Shown here: positions 36,294 to 44,853 of the stretch, piece by piece
Position numbering within the stretch: position 1 is the first letter of the stretch
Layout of the letters: every line of letters begins with the position of its first letter
Source of the DNA: Sphingomonas gilva
Lineage (GTDB): Bacteria > Pseudomonadota > Alphaproteobacteria > Sphingomonadales > Sphingomonadaceae
Length of the DNA: 64,000 nt
Assembly (NCBI RefSeq): GCF_003515075.1
Contig: NZ_QWLV01000006.1
Coordinates: 124,001 to 188,000 of the forward strand
Reading direction: 5' to 3'
Program-made: the position numbers and the translations under genes
Notes under the pieces: model-generated
Told to the model about the DNA's origin: nothing
Seen by the model: the letters and a program-made list of their open reading frames with translations, nothing else
Database searches by the model: none

Positions 36294-37013
36294 ATGCGCG
36301 TTCTGGCGATGGCATCGCAAAAAGGGGGATCGGGCAAGACGACCTTGTCCGGGCACCTTGCCGTGCAGGCGCAACGCGCCGGCGCCGGCCCGGTCGTCTT
36401 GATCGACATCGATCCGCAGGGATCGCTGGCCGACTGGTGGAACGAGCGCGAGACGGATATGCCCGCCTTTGCGCAGACCACGGTCGCGCGCCTCGCCGCC
36501 GATCTGGAGGTGCTGCGTCAGCAGGGCTTCCGTCTGGCGGTGCTCGACACGCCTCCCGCCATCACCATGGCGATCCAGAGCGTGATCGCCGTCGCCGAGC
36601 TGATCGTCATCCCGACCCGCCCCAGCCCGCACGACCTGCGCGCCGTGGGCGCCACGGTCGACCTGTGCGACCGCGCCGGCAAGCCGCTGATCTTCGTCGT
36701 CAACGGCGCGACGCCCAAGGCCAAGATCACCAGCGAGGCCGCAGTCGCTCTGTCGCAGCACGGCACGGTTGCTCCGGTGACGCTCCATCACCGCACCGAT
36801 TTCGCCGCCTCGATGATCGACGGCCGCACCGTGATGGAGGTGGATCCGAACGGCCGCTCCTCGCAGGAGGTGCAGGCGCTGTGGGCCTATATCTCCGACC
36901 GGCTCGAGAAGAATTTCCGTCGCACCGTGTTCGCGCCGCCGGCGCCCACGGCGAGTTTCGGCATGCAGCGTCCAGGCGCCGGGGGCTTCGGCCGCCGGGT
37001 GGCCGGCCAGTGA
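36294..37013 (+). CDS. ParA-family partitioning ATPase
   Basis: 239 aa. Deviant Walker A QKGGSGKTTLSGHLA near the N-terminus, DIDPQGSLADWW (A'), and VLDTPPAITMAI (Walker B region) identify a ParA/MinD-type ATPase. It is distinct from chromosomal ParA-ParB since no parB or parS is nearby. The ATG at 36294 is preceded by AGGGGAAG. The stop overlaps the next gene's possible GTG. Context (a ribbon-helix-helix protein then a TPR-SPOR lipoprotein-like gene) suggests positioning of DNA or an envelope cargo. Upstream, TTAA-N7-TTAT at 36229-36243 resembles a CtrA site. Confidence 0.92.
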   Translation: MRVLAMASQKGGSGKTTLSGHLAVQAQRAGAGPVVLIDIDPQGSLADWWNERETDMPAFAQTTVARLAADLEVLRQQGFRLAVLDTPPAITMAIQSVIAVAELIVIPTRPSPHDLRAVGATVDLCDRAGKPLIFVVNGATPKAKITSEAAVALSQHGTVAPVTLHHRTDFAASMIDGRTVMEVDPNGRSSQEVQALWAYISDRLEKNFRRTVFAPPAPTASFGMQRPGAGGFGRRVAGQ

Positions 37014-37027
37014 AGGGGATGGCCGCC

Positions 37028-37558
37028 ATGGGCGAACCGAAACCGATGGCCTCGCTGTCGTCCAGCCTGCTCGCGCGCAAGGGCCACGCCAAGCCCGCGA
37101 TGCGCCCGCAAGGGTTCGGCGGCTTCGGCATGATGACGAACGGGGTCGATGATCTCGGCTGGAACGACATGGGCCACGACGCCCAGCCGTTCGAGCCCGT
37201 CGCGGTCGAAGCGGCGCCGGAACTGCCCGCGCAGCCGCTGCCGCCGGTGCTCCGCCAGCGCGAAAAGCTGGTCGAGGAACTGGTCGACCCCGTCGCCGGG
37301 CAAACCGAGCGCCGCAGCCCGCGCCGCGTGGCGGACGCGACGCTCGCCAAGGTCAGCCGCGACGTCGGCGCGAAGAAGGGCAAGGCCGCCTTCACGCTGC
37401 GGTTGGATGGGGAACGGCACCTGCGACTTCGGCTTGCCTGTGCGGTTAGGCATTGCTCGGCGCAGATGCTGGTCACCGAGGCGGTCGACCGCCTGCTCGA
37501 TTCCCTTCCCGAGGTGGAGGCGCTCGCCGCGCGCCTTCCCGCGGCCGTCAAACGCTGA
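37028..37558 (+). CDS. Putative ribbon-helix-helix partner of ParA
   Basis: 176 aa. The N-terminal ~110 residues look disordered (Pro/Gly/Met-rich). The C-terminal part has a strand-helix-helix pattern: AFTLRLD (121-127), an Arg/Leu helix to about 141, then SAQMLVTEAVDRLLDSL (144-160). This fits an RHH DNA-binding fold, as in ParG/ParR-type adaptors of ParA. The ATG at 37028 is chosen for AAGGGG 9 bases upstream; GTG 37010 and ATG 37019 are alternatives. Function is inferred from position and fold pattern only. Confidence 0.75.
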   Translation: MGEPKPMASLSSSLLARKGHAKPAMRPQGFGGFGMMTNGVDDLGWNDMGHDAQPFEPVAVEAAPELPAQPLPPVLRQREKLVEELVDPVAGQTERRSPRRVADATLAKVSRDVGAKKGKAAFTLRLDGERHLRLRLACAVRHCSAQMLVTEAVDRLLDSLPEVEALAARLPAAVKR

Positions 37559-37569
37559 GGACCAGACAG

Positions 37570-38925
37570 ATGAAGCGCATGTCGATCAAGATCGCCGTCT
37601 CCGCATTCGCGCTGGGCGTCTCGACCATCGGTTGCACGCCTGAGGGCGCCGGCATCGAATCGGCAAGCAGCACGAGCGAGGCGCGCGCGATGAAGATCGC
37701 CGCCAAGGCCGCCGGGAAGGCGGCCAAGGCGCTCGCCAAGGGGCAGACCGAAAAGGCGGTGGAACAGGCGGAGATCGCCGTCGCCGCGCAGCCGAACGAT
37801 GCGGGATACCGCGCGCTGCTGGGCAACGCCTATCTGGCGGCGGGCCGCTTCGCCTCGGCCGAATCGGCGCTGAGCGACGCGCTGACGCTGAACGGCGCGG
37901 ACGGACGCGCGGCGCTGAGCCTCGCGCTCGCCCAGACCGCGCAGGGCGACTGGGCGGGCGCGCGCGACTCGCTCGAGGCGCATCAGGCGATCATCGCGCC
38001 GACCGACCGCGGCCTCGCCTATGCGCTGGCGGGGGATCCGGTGCTGGCGGTGGACATCCTGACCAACGCCGCGCGCGCGCCCGACGCCGACGCCAAGACG
38101 CGGCAGAACCTGGCGCTGTCGCTGGCGCTCGCGGGGCGCTGGCAGGAAGCCAAGGTGGTGGCGTCGCAGGACGTTGCGCCGCAGGAGGTCGACAAGCGGA
38201 TCATGGCGTGGGCCGCCTTCTCGCAGCCCAAGGACGCCGCCGACCAGGTGGCTTCGCTGCTGGGTGTGACGCCGGCCTACGATCCCGGCCAGCCGACGCG
38301 CCTCGCGCTGGTGCAGAGCGCGCCGGTGGCGCTCGCGGCGGCGGAGCCCGTCGCCGCGTCCGAGCCGGTCGTGGCTGAAGTCGTCGCAGTTGATCCGGTC
38401 GTCGAGGTCGCCGCCGCGCCCGAACCGGAGCCGCAGACCGCAGCAGCGGTGGAAGCAGCGCAACCGGTGGTCGAACAGGCGCTCGCGATGGTCGAGACTG
38501 CGGCGGTGGTGTTCCTGCCGCGCGCCGAGATCGTCCAGGCGGTTCCGGCGCGCGCCGCGCAGCCCGTCGGCGCCGAGCGGTCGCCCGTGCGCACCGCGTC
38601 CTTCGCGGCGCCCGAGCAGAATGGCGGGCGCTATGTGGTGCAGATCGGCGCCTATGACAGCGCCGCCGTCGCCGAGGACGGCTGGAACCGCGCGGTGCGC
38701 CGCCACAAGGTGCTGGCGGGCTACAGCCCCTCTTCGATGACCATAGGCGAGGGCGAGGATGCCGGCCTGGTCCGCGTGTCGGTCGCCGGTTTCGCCAGCG
38801 AGCGCGATGCGCTGAAGGTCTGCGGCCGGCTGAAGGCGGGCGGCGGCAAGTGCTTCGTCCGCATGGTCGCGGCCGATGCGCCGGTGCGCTGGGCGAGCGT
38901 CCAGCGCCGGGTTGCAAGCCGCTAA
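37570..38925 (+). CDS. Exported TPR protein with C-terminal SPOR domain
   Basis: 451 aa. Signal sequence ends in STIGC, a weak lipobox, so it may be a lipoprotein. TPR units follow (QPNDAGYRALLGNAYLAAGR; FASAESALSDALTLNGADGR; ALSLALAGRWQEAK), a long Val/Ala/Glu/Pro-rich spacer (about 235-330), then a SPOR domain (GRYVVQIGAYDSAAVAEDGW ... GGGKCFVRMVA). It starts 11 bases after the RHH gene and is probably co-transcribed with parA. A septum- or peptidoglycan-directed scaffold is likely. Confidence 0.85.
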   Translation: MKRMSIKIAVSAFALGVSTIGCTPEGAGIESASSTSEARAMKIAAKAAGKAAKALAKGQTEKAVEQAEIAVAAQPNDAGYRALLGNAYLAAGRFASAESALSDALTLNGADGRAALSLALAQTAQGDWAGARDSLEAHQAIIAPTDRGLAYALAGDPVLAVDILTNAARAPDADAKTRQNLALSLALAGRWQEAKVVASQDVAPQEVDKRIMAWAAFSQPKDAADQVASLLGVTPAYDPGQPTRLALVQSAPVALAAAEPVAASEPVVAEVVAVDPVVEVAAAPEPEPQTAAAVEAAQPVVEQALAMVETAAVVFLPRAEIVQAVPARAAQPVGAERSPVRTASFAAPEQNGGRYVVQIGAYDSAAVAEDGWNRAVRRHKVLAGYSPSSMTIGEGEDAGLVRVSVAGFASERDALKVCGRLKAGGGKCFVRMVAADAPVRWASVQRRVASR

Positions 38926-38933
38926 GCAACTCG

Positions 38934-39073
38934 TCGCCCCTGCCCTTCGACTGCCTGCAAGGCAGACGCTCAGGATAAACTTCAGCCTGCGGCTGAAGGC
39001 AGGGGCCGCTGGTTTGGGGCACATCCGATGTCGCGTCTGCCGACTGAGGCCCCTGCTTTCGCAGGGGCGACGG
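38934..39073. repeat. Dispersed composite palindrome A3 with insertion
   Basis: Same arms as A1/A2 (gtcgcccctgc ... gcaggggcc and cccctgctttcgcaggggcg) with core ggtttggggcacatcc in reverse orientation to A1. The left arm is split by about 55 inserted bases that themselves contain inverted pairs (ctgcctgcaaggcag; cttcagcctgcggctgaag). It lies between convergent TPR-SPOR and pyrC-like genes. Confidence 0.75.
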
Positions 39074-39074
39074 A

Positions 39075-40253
39075 CTAAGCGACCAGTTTCCCGCCCACCA
39101 TCAATTGCAGCACCTTGCCCTGGGTGGGCAGGCCGTCGAACGGCGTGTTGCCGGCGCGCGCCTGCATCCGGAGCGCGTCGATGCGCCACGGTGCGCCTTC
39201 GTCGATGACGATCAGATCGGCGGGCATGCCGGGCTCGAGCGTGCCGGCCCGGACTCCGATCAGCTTGGCCGGATTGGCGGCGAGCAGCGCGAACAGGCGA
39301 TCGACGGTGATGAGGCCGTCGCGCACCAGGCCCAGCGACAGCGCGAGCAGCGTCTCCGCGCCCGATGCGCCCGCCTCGGCCTCGGCGAAGGGCAGGCGCT
39401 TGTCCTCCGGCCCCTTGGGATCATGGCCCGAGCAGATCAGGTCGATCGTCCCGTCCGCCACAGCGCGCAGGCAGGCCTGACGATCGGCCTCGCTGCGCAG
39501 GGGCGGCGAGAGCTTGGCGAAGGTGCGGAAATCCTCGACCGCGATGTCGGAGAGGAACAGATGCGCGGGCGTGATGCCGCAGGTGACCGGCGCGCCGCCC
39601 TTCTTCGCCGCGCGGATGATGTCGAGCGCGCCCGCGGTGGTCACCTGGCGGAAATGAAGCCGCGCGCCGGTCACCTCCGAAAGGAACAGGTCGCGCATCA
39701 CCGCCATCGTCTCGGCGGCGGCGGGCGCCGAGGCCAGCCCCAGACGCGTCGCGGTGGCGCCGTCGGTCGCGACCGCATCGCCGACCAGCCCGGCATCCTC
39801 GGCATGGCTGACGATCGGCAGGTCGAGCGCCGCGGCATAGGCCATCACCCGGCGCATCAGCCCCGAATCGCCGATCCAGCTTCGCCCGGTGGAGACCGCC
39901 ACCGCGCCGCGCCGCTTCGCCGCGGCCATCTCGAACAGGTCCTCGCCGACCAGGCCGGGCACGATGCGGTGGAGCGACAGCGCATCGTCGTCGCGCTCGC
40001 CCGACACGCCGGGCATGGTCGCGGCGCGGGTGATGCCGCCGGCGCGGAACGCCGCCCGGTCGACCGCGAACACGCCGATATCGACGATGCCGGGGGCGAG
40101 CGTCGCGCCGGCGAGATCGGTGGTGTAGGCGTCCGACGGCGCGGCGACCTTGCCGATCTCGGCGATCCTGCCGTCGCGGACCAGCAGGCCGCCCTGCGAC
40201 ACGCCCGCGACGGGGCAGACCAGCCGCGCATTGGTGAAGAGGCGCACCGTCAC
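39075..40253 (-). CDS. pyrX: Dihydroorotase-like protein lacking metal ligands (PyrC'/PyrX type)
   Basis: 392 aa, amidohydrolase/dihydroorotase family by overall sequence. Key residues are missing: the zinc-binding HxH after PGxxD is replaced by [12 protein letters not shown]; the HxxH of the barrel reads HFRQ; and the TDHAPH catalytic Asp motif reads SGHDPK. It is therefore very likely inactive. Inactive homologues of this kind form a required structural complex with PyrB in Pseudomonas. The GTG at 40253 overlaps the pyrB stop (GTGA), supporting a PyrB partner role; a TTG at 40259 is possible. A catalytic PyrC should exist elsewhere. Confidence 0.88.
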   Translation of the reverse strand: MTVRLFTNARLVCPVAGVSQGGLLVRDGRIAEIGKVAAPSDAYTTDLAGATLAPGIVDIGVFAVDRAAFRAGGITRAATMPGVSGERDDDALSLHRIVPGLVGEDLFEMAAAKRRGAVAVSTGRSWIGDSGLMRRVMAYAAALDLPIVSHAEDAGLVGDAVATDGATATRLGLASAPAAAETMAVMRDLFLSEVTGARLHFRQVTTAGALDIIRAAKKGGAPVTCGITPAHLFLSDIAVEDFRTFAKLSPPLRSEADRQACLRAVADGTIDLICSGHDPKGPEDKRLPFAEAEAGASGAETLLALSLGLVRDGLITVDRLFALLAANPAKLIGVRAGTLEPGMPADLIVIDEGAPWRIDALRMQARAGNTPFDGLPTQGKVLQLMVGGKLVA

Positions 40254-41239
40254 GCCCAACCCTCCACCTTGCGCGCGCGACGGGTGAGTATGTCGAGACA
40301 GGCCATGCGCACCGCCACGCCCATTTCGACCTGCTCGGTGATCGCCGAGCGGCCGGGCATGTCGGCCACCTCGCTGGTGATCTCGACGCCGCGGTTCATC
40401 GGGCCGGGGTGCATGACGAGCGCGTCGGGCGCGGCGCGCTTCAGCCGTTCGGCGGTGAGGCCGTAGAGCGCGTGGAACTCGCGCGTGGAGGGGATGAAGC
40501 CGCCCGACATGCGTTCATTCTGCAGCCGCAGCATCATCACCACGTCCGCGCCCTCCAGCCCCTTGTCGAAATCGGTGAAGGTGGTGACGCCCAGCTCCTC
40601 GATCGCGGGCGGCATCAGCGTGGGCGGGGCGATCACGCGGACCTGCGCGGCGAGGCTGGTCAGCGCGAGGATGTTCGAGCGCGCGACGCGGCTGTGGAGG
40701 ATGTCGCCGCAGATCGCGACGATCTGCCCGGCGATCGAGCCGCGGCGGCGGCGGATGGTGAGCGCGTCGAGCAGCGCCTGGGTGGGGTGCTCGTGCCGCC
40801 CGTCGCCCGCGTTCAGGACCGGGCAATCGACCTTGTCGGCGATCAGCCCCACCGCGCCCGAGGCTGCGTGGCGGATGACGATCACATCGGCGCGCATCGC
40901 GTTGAGCGTCACCGCGGTGTCGATCAGCGTCTCGCCCTTCTTGAGGCTGGAGGTGGCGGCGGCCATGTTGACCACGTCCGCGCCCAGCCGCTTGCCGGCG
41001 ATCTCGAACGACAGCAACGTGCGGGTGCTGTTCTCGAAAAAGGCGTTGATCTGGGTGAGGCCTTCGAGCCGGCCGTCATGCTTGGAGGCGGCGCGGTTCA
41101 TGTCGATCCACTGCTCGGCCTCGTCTAGCAGGAACAGGAGCTCGTGCGGCTGGAGCCCGGCGATGCCGAGCAGATGGCGATGCGGAAAGACGGCGCCGCC
41201 CTTGATCTGGGAGCCGGGGCGGTGGTCGATCTCGCTCAT
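40250..41239 (-). CDS. pyrB: Aspartate carbamoyltransferase catalytic subunit
   Basis: 329 aa. Forms N-carbamoyl-aspartate in pyrimidine synthesis. The carbamoyl-phosphate motif [20 protein letters not shown], the [10 protein letters not shown] loop, [12 protein letters not shown] and [12 protein letters not shown] are all present. The catalytic subunit is normal; no pyrI regulatory gene is nearby. Translationally coupled to the downstream inactive dihydroorotase homologue. Confidence 0.98.
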   Translation of the reverse strand: MSEIDHRPGSQIKGGAVFPHRHLLGIAGLQPHELLFLLDEAEQWIDMNRAASKHDGRLEGLTQINAFFENSTRTLLSFEIAGKRLGADVVNMAAATSSLKKGETLIDTAVTLNAMRADVIVIRHAASGAVGLIADKVDCPVLNAGDGRHEHPTQALLDALTIRRRRGSIAGQIVAICGDILHSRVARSNILALTSLAAQVRVIAPPTLMPPAIEELGVTTFTDFDKGLEGADVVMMLRLQNERMSGGFIPSTREFHALYGLTAERLKRAAPDALVMHPGPMNRGVEITSEVADMPGRSAITEQVEMGVAVRMACLDILTRRARKVEGWA

Positions 41240-41564
41240 CGAAGAGGCCGGTTAGCGCCGGATGGGGCGGCGGGCAAGCGGCCCGGGCGACTCGGGCGCG
41301 CGGTGAGGGTTGCAGCAAACGCAATCGAAAGGTGAGGAAAGTGAGGATACGTCCCCGGTGGGTTGCCCCCTGCGACTGCGCTCGGACGACGACGCAGCAA
41401 GGAGGAGATAGCGGACCGGTGGGACATCGAGCTCGACGGTGGCATTTCGCGGCCATGTAGGACAGCGATTTCTTGCTGCCGGCCCGCGCCACTAAATCGC
41501 TTGTGCGATCCGGTCGTTGCGATGACAGATGTCCGGCATGGAGTGCAGCAGCGGAGCCTGCGCT
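41240..41564. other. Non-coding stretch between pyrB and the dioxygenase gene
   Basis: About 325 bases upstream of both divergent genes. I see no convincing promoter pair, hairpin, repeat of families A-D, or RNA gene here. Short frames on both strands lack SDs and coding character. Confidence 0.5.
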
Positions 41565-42248
41565 ATGGGCATTGCCGAGACCGCCCGGATCGCGCGGGAG
41601 AGGCTGGGGGCGACGCCGGGGGTCGTTCGGCCGCCGCTCGCGATGATCGAGTTGTTCATCCTCAGGGATTTCCTTTCGCCGGATGAATGCGCGGCCTTGA
41701 TCGGAATGATCGACGCCAACCGGAAGCCTTCGCGCCTGCTGTCCGAAAATCCGGATGCCGCCTTCAGGACCAGCGAGACGTGCAACCTCGATCGGGAGAA
41801 TCCGCTGGTAAGGGGCATCGACGCTCGCATCGCCCGACTGCTGGGTATCGACCCGCGGCTGGGCGAGATCCTGCAGGGGCAGCGTTACGGCGTCGGCCAG
41901 CAGTTCAAGCCGCATCACGACTATCTGCGCCCGAGCGAGCCCTATTGGGGGAGGCAGAAGGAGATCGGCGGCCAGCGGACCTGGACGGCGATGGCCTTCC
42001 TCAACGTGCCGGGGCGGGGCGGCGAGACGCAATTCCCGCGGATCGAGCTGACCATCCCGCCGCGCATCGGCAGCCTCGTCGTCTGGAACAATCTGGACGA
42101 GGCGGGCGAGCCCAATCCGGCGACGCTTCATGCCGGGCTGCCCGTGGCCGAGGGCGTCAAATATATCGTGACCAAATGGTATCGCGAGCGCCCGTGGGGC
42201 GTGCGGCGGGGAGCGCGGCAGAGTCAGGGCAGACCCGAGTTGAGATGA
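41565..42248 (+). CDS. 2-oxoglutarate/Fe(II) dioxygenase, prolyl-4-hydroxylase-like
   Basis: 227 aa. The double-stranded beta-helix iron site is intact: His117-x-Asp119 (FKPHHDY), His189 (ATLHAG) and the 2-oxoglutarate-binding Lys199 ten residues on (EGVKYIVTKW). RTSETCNL and the terminal YRERPWG are shared with a paralogue at 62974-63648, about 21 kb away. The substrate is unknown; bacterial P4H-like enzymes act on proline in proteins such as EF-Tu or on peptides. Start chosen by alignment to the paralogue; ATGs at 41529 and 41538 are alternatives. Confidence 0.88.
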   Translation: MGIAETARIARERLGATPGVVRPPLAMIELFILRDFLSPDECAALIGMIDANRKPSRLLSENPDAAFRTSETCNLDRENPLVRGIDARIARLLGIDPRLGEILQGQRYGVGQQFKPHHDYLRPSEPYWGRQKEIGGQRTWTAMAFLNVPGRGGETQFPRIELTIPPRIGSLVVWNNLDEAGEPNPATLHAGLPVAEGVKYIVTKWYRERPWGVRRGARQSQGRPELR

Positions 42249-42296
42249 GATTGTGGTGGGGTTTGGCGTCAAGTCGTTACGGTAGTTCCCGCGGCG

Positions 42297-42328
42297 CGAT
42301 GGATGCCGGAACAAGTCCGGCATGACGA
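42297..42328. repeat. Palindromic repeat B1 (forward)
   Basis: cgatggatgccggaacaagt then ccggcatgacga: a palindrome-type unit shared with B3 and B5 (same orientation) and B2/B4 (opposite). Stem GCCGGA...TCCGGC. Confidence 0.8.
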
Positions 42329-42357
42329 TGAAAAGTTCGTTTCATACTGTTCCGACT

Positions 42358-42415
42358 CGTCACCCCGGACCCTTCGACAGGCTCAGGACAGGCTTGTTCC
42401 GGGGTCCATCGGGCG
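42358..42415. repeat. Palindromic repeat B2 (reverse, with inserted block)
   Basis: Reverse complement of the B unit (cgtcaccccggac ... ttgttccggggtccatcg), split by 23 extra bases containing cttcgacaggctcagga. Lies 15 bases before the GIY-YIG start codon. B4 carries the identical insertion. Confidence 0.8.
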
Positions 42416-42429
42416 GCATTCCGTAAGCT

Positions 42430-42738
42430 ATGAGGGAGCGGCAGCCTTGCGTCTATCTTCTGGCGAGCGGTTTCTACGGAACGCTGTACACCGGCGTGAC
42501 GTCCGATCTGCTCGCCCGCGTCCACCAGCATCGCGAGGAGATCACCGGCGGGTTCACTGCGCGGCATGGCGTCAAGCGGCTGGTGTGGTTCGAGATGCAT
42601 GACGACATGGCGACCGCGATCGCCCGCGAGAAGACGATCAAGAAGTGGCCGCGGCAGTGGAAGATCAACGTGATCGAGGAGTTGAACCCGACGTGGGATG
42701 ACCTTGCGGTGGGGTTTGGGTTCGAGCCGCTAGGATAA
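42430..42738 (+). CDS. Small GIY-YIG nuclease
   Basis: 102 aa, the whole protein being one GIY-YIG domain: CVYLLAS, GTLYTGVTSDLLARVHQHRE (Y-x(n)-Y-x-G-V-T, then the catalytic Arg) and a C-terminal KTIKKWPRQWKI with the conserved EKxIK element that includes the metal-binding Glu (REKTIKKW). Stand-alone proteins of this type (UPF0213-like) have no settled function. The gene is tightly enclosed by inverted B repeats (B2 before, B3 after), and a degraded copy with the same flanks follows at 42885-43047. No SD is evident before the ATG. Confidence 0.85.
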   Translation: MRERQPCVYLLASGFYGTLYTGVTSDLLARVHQHREEITGGFTARHGVKRLVWFEMHDDMATAIAREKTIKKWPRQWKINVIEELNPTWDDLAVGFGFEPLG

Positions 42739-42748
42739 TTTTGGCGGC

Positions 42749-42782
42749 ACGATGGACCCCGGAACAAGTCCGGGGTGACGGG
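42749..42782. repeat. Palindromic repeat B3 (forward)
   Basis: cgatggaccccggaacaagt then ccggggtgacgg; lies 10 bases after the GIY-YIG stop, inverted relative to B2. Confidence 0.8.
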
Positions 42783-42812
42783 TTGGGGGAGGTAGAGCGG
42801 CCAATCCACCCT

Positions 42813-42871
42813 CGTCATGCCGGACCCTTCGACAGGCTCAGGACAGGCTTGTTCCGGCATCCATCGGGCGG
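42813..42871. repeat. Palindromic repeat B4 (reverse, with inserted block)
   Basis: Duplicate of B2 including the internal cttcgacaggctcagga block; arm bases differ (catgccgg instead of caccccgg) in a compensatory way on both sides. Confidence 0.8.
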
Positions 42872-42884
42872 CATTCGGTAAGCT

Positions 42885-43047
42885 ACGAGGGAGCGGCAGC
42901 CTTGCGTCTATCTTCTGGCGAGCGGTTTCACGGATCGCCCGCGAGAAGACGATCAAGAAGTGGCCGCGGCAGTGGAAGATCAACGTGATCGAGGAGCTGA
43001 ACCCGACGTGGGATGATCTTGCGGTGGGGTTGTGTTCGAGCCGGTAG
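42885..43047 (+). pseudogene. Degraded tandem copy of the GIY-YIG nuclease gene
   Basis: Nearly identical to 42430-42738 at both ends, but the start codon is ACG (gctacgagg against gctatgagg) and about 140 bases are missing between the equivalents of about 42475 and 42619. The missing part holds most of the GIY-YIG core. After the deletion, REKTIKKWPRQWKINVIEEL and the tail are retained. Flanks are also duplicated (B4 before, B5 after). Confidence 0.85.
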
Positions 43048-43062
43048 GTGGTCCTTGTGGCC

Positions 43063-43094
43063 CCATGGACCCCGGAACAAGTCCGGGGTGACGG
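43063..43094. repeat. Palindromic repeat B5 (forward)
   Basis: catggaccccggaacaagtc then cggggtgacgg; lies 15 bases after the pseudogene, inverted relative to B4. Confidence 0.8.
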
Positions 43095-43145
43095 GCTGGG
43101 GAGGTAGTGCGCCTAATTCCGGGTGACGGGAAGGGACGACTGCAC

Positions 43146-43607
43146 TCACCCCATCGTCAGCGCGTCGATCGCGCCTTGCAGGATGTGCGCGGCCGCGAGC
43201 GCATCGACGCGTCCGGCGCGTTTGCCGCGGCTCAGGTCCTCGGCGATCATCTGGCGCTCGACCGCCTGGGTGGACCAGCGTTCGTCCCATAGCAGGATCG
43301 GCAGGCCGAGATCGGCGATGTTCTGCGCGAAGGCCCTGGTCGATTGGACGCGGGGGCCGGCGGTGCCGTCGAGGTTGAGGGGCAGGCCCAAGACGATGCC
43401 CTTGACCTGTTGCCTGGAGATCAGATCGGCCAGGGCGGCCTTTGTTTTGGCAAATTTGCCAACGGCGATGGTGCCGGCCGGGCTGGCGAAGCTCCAGCCG
43501 GCGTCGCACAGCGCGGTGCCGATGGTCTTCGTGCCGAGATCGAGCCCGATCAGGCGGCCGCCTTGCGGGAGCTGGGCGCGGAAGGCGGCGGCTTCGGTCG
43601 TGACCAT
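43146..43607 (-). CDS. ruvX: Putative pre-16S rRNA nuclease / Holliday junction resolvase-like YqgF
   Basis: 153 aa. RNase H-like fold motifs [35 protein letters not shown] and [19 protein letters not shown] are those of YqgF/RuvX, implicated in 16S rRNA 5' maturation. The N-terminal coding region overlaps the 3' end of the DUF3089 gene upstream by 58 bases on the same strand, a long overlap suggesting coupled translation or a start slightly downstream. Divergent gatCA lies beyond. Confidence 0.93.
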   Translation of the reverse strand: MVTTEAAAFRAQLPQGGRLIGLDLGTKTIGTALCDAGWSFASPAGTIAVGKFAKTKAALADLISRQQVKGIVLGLPLNLDGTAGPRVQSTRAFAQNIADLGLPILLWDERWSTQAVERQMIAEDLSRGKRAGRVDALAAAHILQGAIDALTMG

Positions 43608-44725
43608 GCGCTGCTCTCGCCCGCGCCCTCGAACGCGTCAAGCCGCCGGGCGGCGTCGGCGCGGACGTTGGCCCAGAACAGGCTGTAGTCGTAGACGTGG
43701 TAGTTGTTCCCCGGCAGCACATAGGCGCCCATTTCCGGCGGGTCGCCGATCAGGAGGAAGCCCCGATCGGAACAGCGCGCGGGGACGGCGGCCGGCGTCA
43801 GCGTTCCGCTGGTCAGGTCCGCCGAAGGGACGAGCGTGCCGAGATTGGCCGATGCGGGCGCGTCTCCGGGCATGCCGAGCAGGGGATTGGTGCAGACGAT
43901 CGGCGTATCTTCACGCGGCTGGCCGTTGAAGCCGGTGCTGGCGTCGAAGGTGTCGAGGATCAGCGAGGGATCGGCCGGCTCGGCGAAGCTCTGCCACGAA
44001 AGGAGACAGCCCGCCTGATCGGGCGCGGTGCATTCGGGCAGGCCGAGCGCCGGAAGATCGGCGGTGCGCGAGACCGGCCAGCCGACGACATAGGCCGCGA
44101 CGATCCGCTTCGCGACCGGCTTGCCGGCGATCTTCTCGCGCAGCAGCCGCGTCAGGTGAAGCGCGCCCTGGCTGTGGCCGGCGAGGATGATCGGGCGGGT
44201 GTCGCCCGCTTCGACGAGGAATTCGTCGAACGCGGCGGCGACGTCGCCATAGGCGAGATCGAGCGCCTGCTGCGCCTCCTCCTGCCCGGTGAGGAACGCG
44301 CCGAAGGTCGCCTGGCGGTAGCGCGGCGCCCAGATGTCCCCGGCGGCGTTGAACGCGCTCGCCTGGCCGCGGACGAACAGCGCGGCGCGGTCATTGGCCT
44401 CGGCATTGTCGAGCGGCGCGTTCCAGCGGGTGCGCTCGAGATAGGAGGTCGGATGGATGAAGAAGATCGCGGCGTCGCCCTTCTCCGCCGGCATCTCGAC
44501 GCCGGGCGGCAGGTAGAGCGCCGGGTTGCCGGGCTTGTCGGGGCGGGCGATCCAGGCGTCGGGATCGGCATAGGCGCTCATCGTGCGGGCGGGCGCCGGC
44601 TCGAACCGCGCGGTCGGCACCAGCGCGACGCGCATCAGCTCCGGACCGAACAGGCGGTAGGCGAACAGGGCGGCGATGGCGATCACGATCAGGACTGCGA
44701 CGACATAGAGGAACTTTCGGGCCAA
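43550..44725 (-). CDS. DUF3089-family alpha/beta hydrolase, membrane-anchored
   Basis: 391 aa from a TTG at 44725 with CGGAG ahead of it; upstream in-frame Met codons give a Cys/Arg-rich, unlikely N-terminus. A membrane anchor ([19 protein letters not shown]) is followed by a hydrolase domain with nucleophile motif [10 protein letters not shown]. Other DUF3089 segments are [20 protein letters not shown] and [15 protein letters not shown] at the C-terminus. Probably periplasmic; substrate unknown. Divergent from gatC. Confidence 0.83.
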   Translation of the reverse strand: MARKFLYVVAVLIVIAIAALFAYRLFGPELMRVALVPTARFEPAPARTMSAYADPDAWIARPDKPGNPALYLPPGVEMPAEKGDAAIFFIHPTSYLERTRWNAPLDNAEANDRAALFVRGQASAFNAAGDIWAPRYRQATFGAFLTGQEEAQQALDLAYGDVAAAFDEFLVEAGDTRPIILAGHSQGALHLTRLLREKIAGKPVAKRIVAAYVVGWPVSRTADLPALGLPECTAPDQAGCLLSWQSFAEPADPSLILDTFDASTGFNGQPREDTPIVCTNPLLGMPGDAPASANLGTLVPSADLTSGTLTPAAVPARCSDRGFLLIGDPPEMGAYVLPGNNYHVYDYSLFWANVRADAARRLDAFEGAGESSAWSRPKPPPSAPSSRKAAA

Positions 44726-44853
44726 GATCGATCTCCGTGGTGCAGTGCAGCGTAAACGCCCGCACGCGCAATGTCGTTGCTTGAGGGGGCGGGTGCAAGT
44801 CATGCACGCGCAGGCCGCTTGAAGGGCGCGGGCGCGGATGCTAGCCGCGCCCC

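Larger units (their letters stand above)
42739..43145. other. Repeat-rich stretch holding the second, degraded nuclease unit
   Basis: 407 bases without an intact gene. Contents in order: B3, a spacer with ggttgggggaggtag, B4, the nuclease pseudogene (42885-43047), B5, a spacer with ggctggggaggtag, and a half B-like unit (ccgggtgacggg, about 43119-43130) before the end of ruvX. Confidence 0.8.

Noticed and set aside
40254..40259. TTG start of the dihydroorotase-like gene
   Set aside because: The GTG two codons later overlaps the pyrB stop as GTGA, the usual coupling arrangement.
41236..41445. 69-codon antisense frame upstream of pyrB
   Set aside because: No SD and no family features.
42249..43145. 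Insertion sequence with transposase
   Set aside because: No DDE or Y1 transposase is encoded; only the GIY-YIG gene and repeats are present, so it is reported as a hypothesis rather than called an IS.
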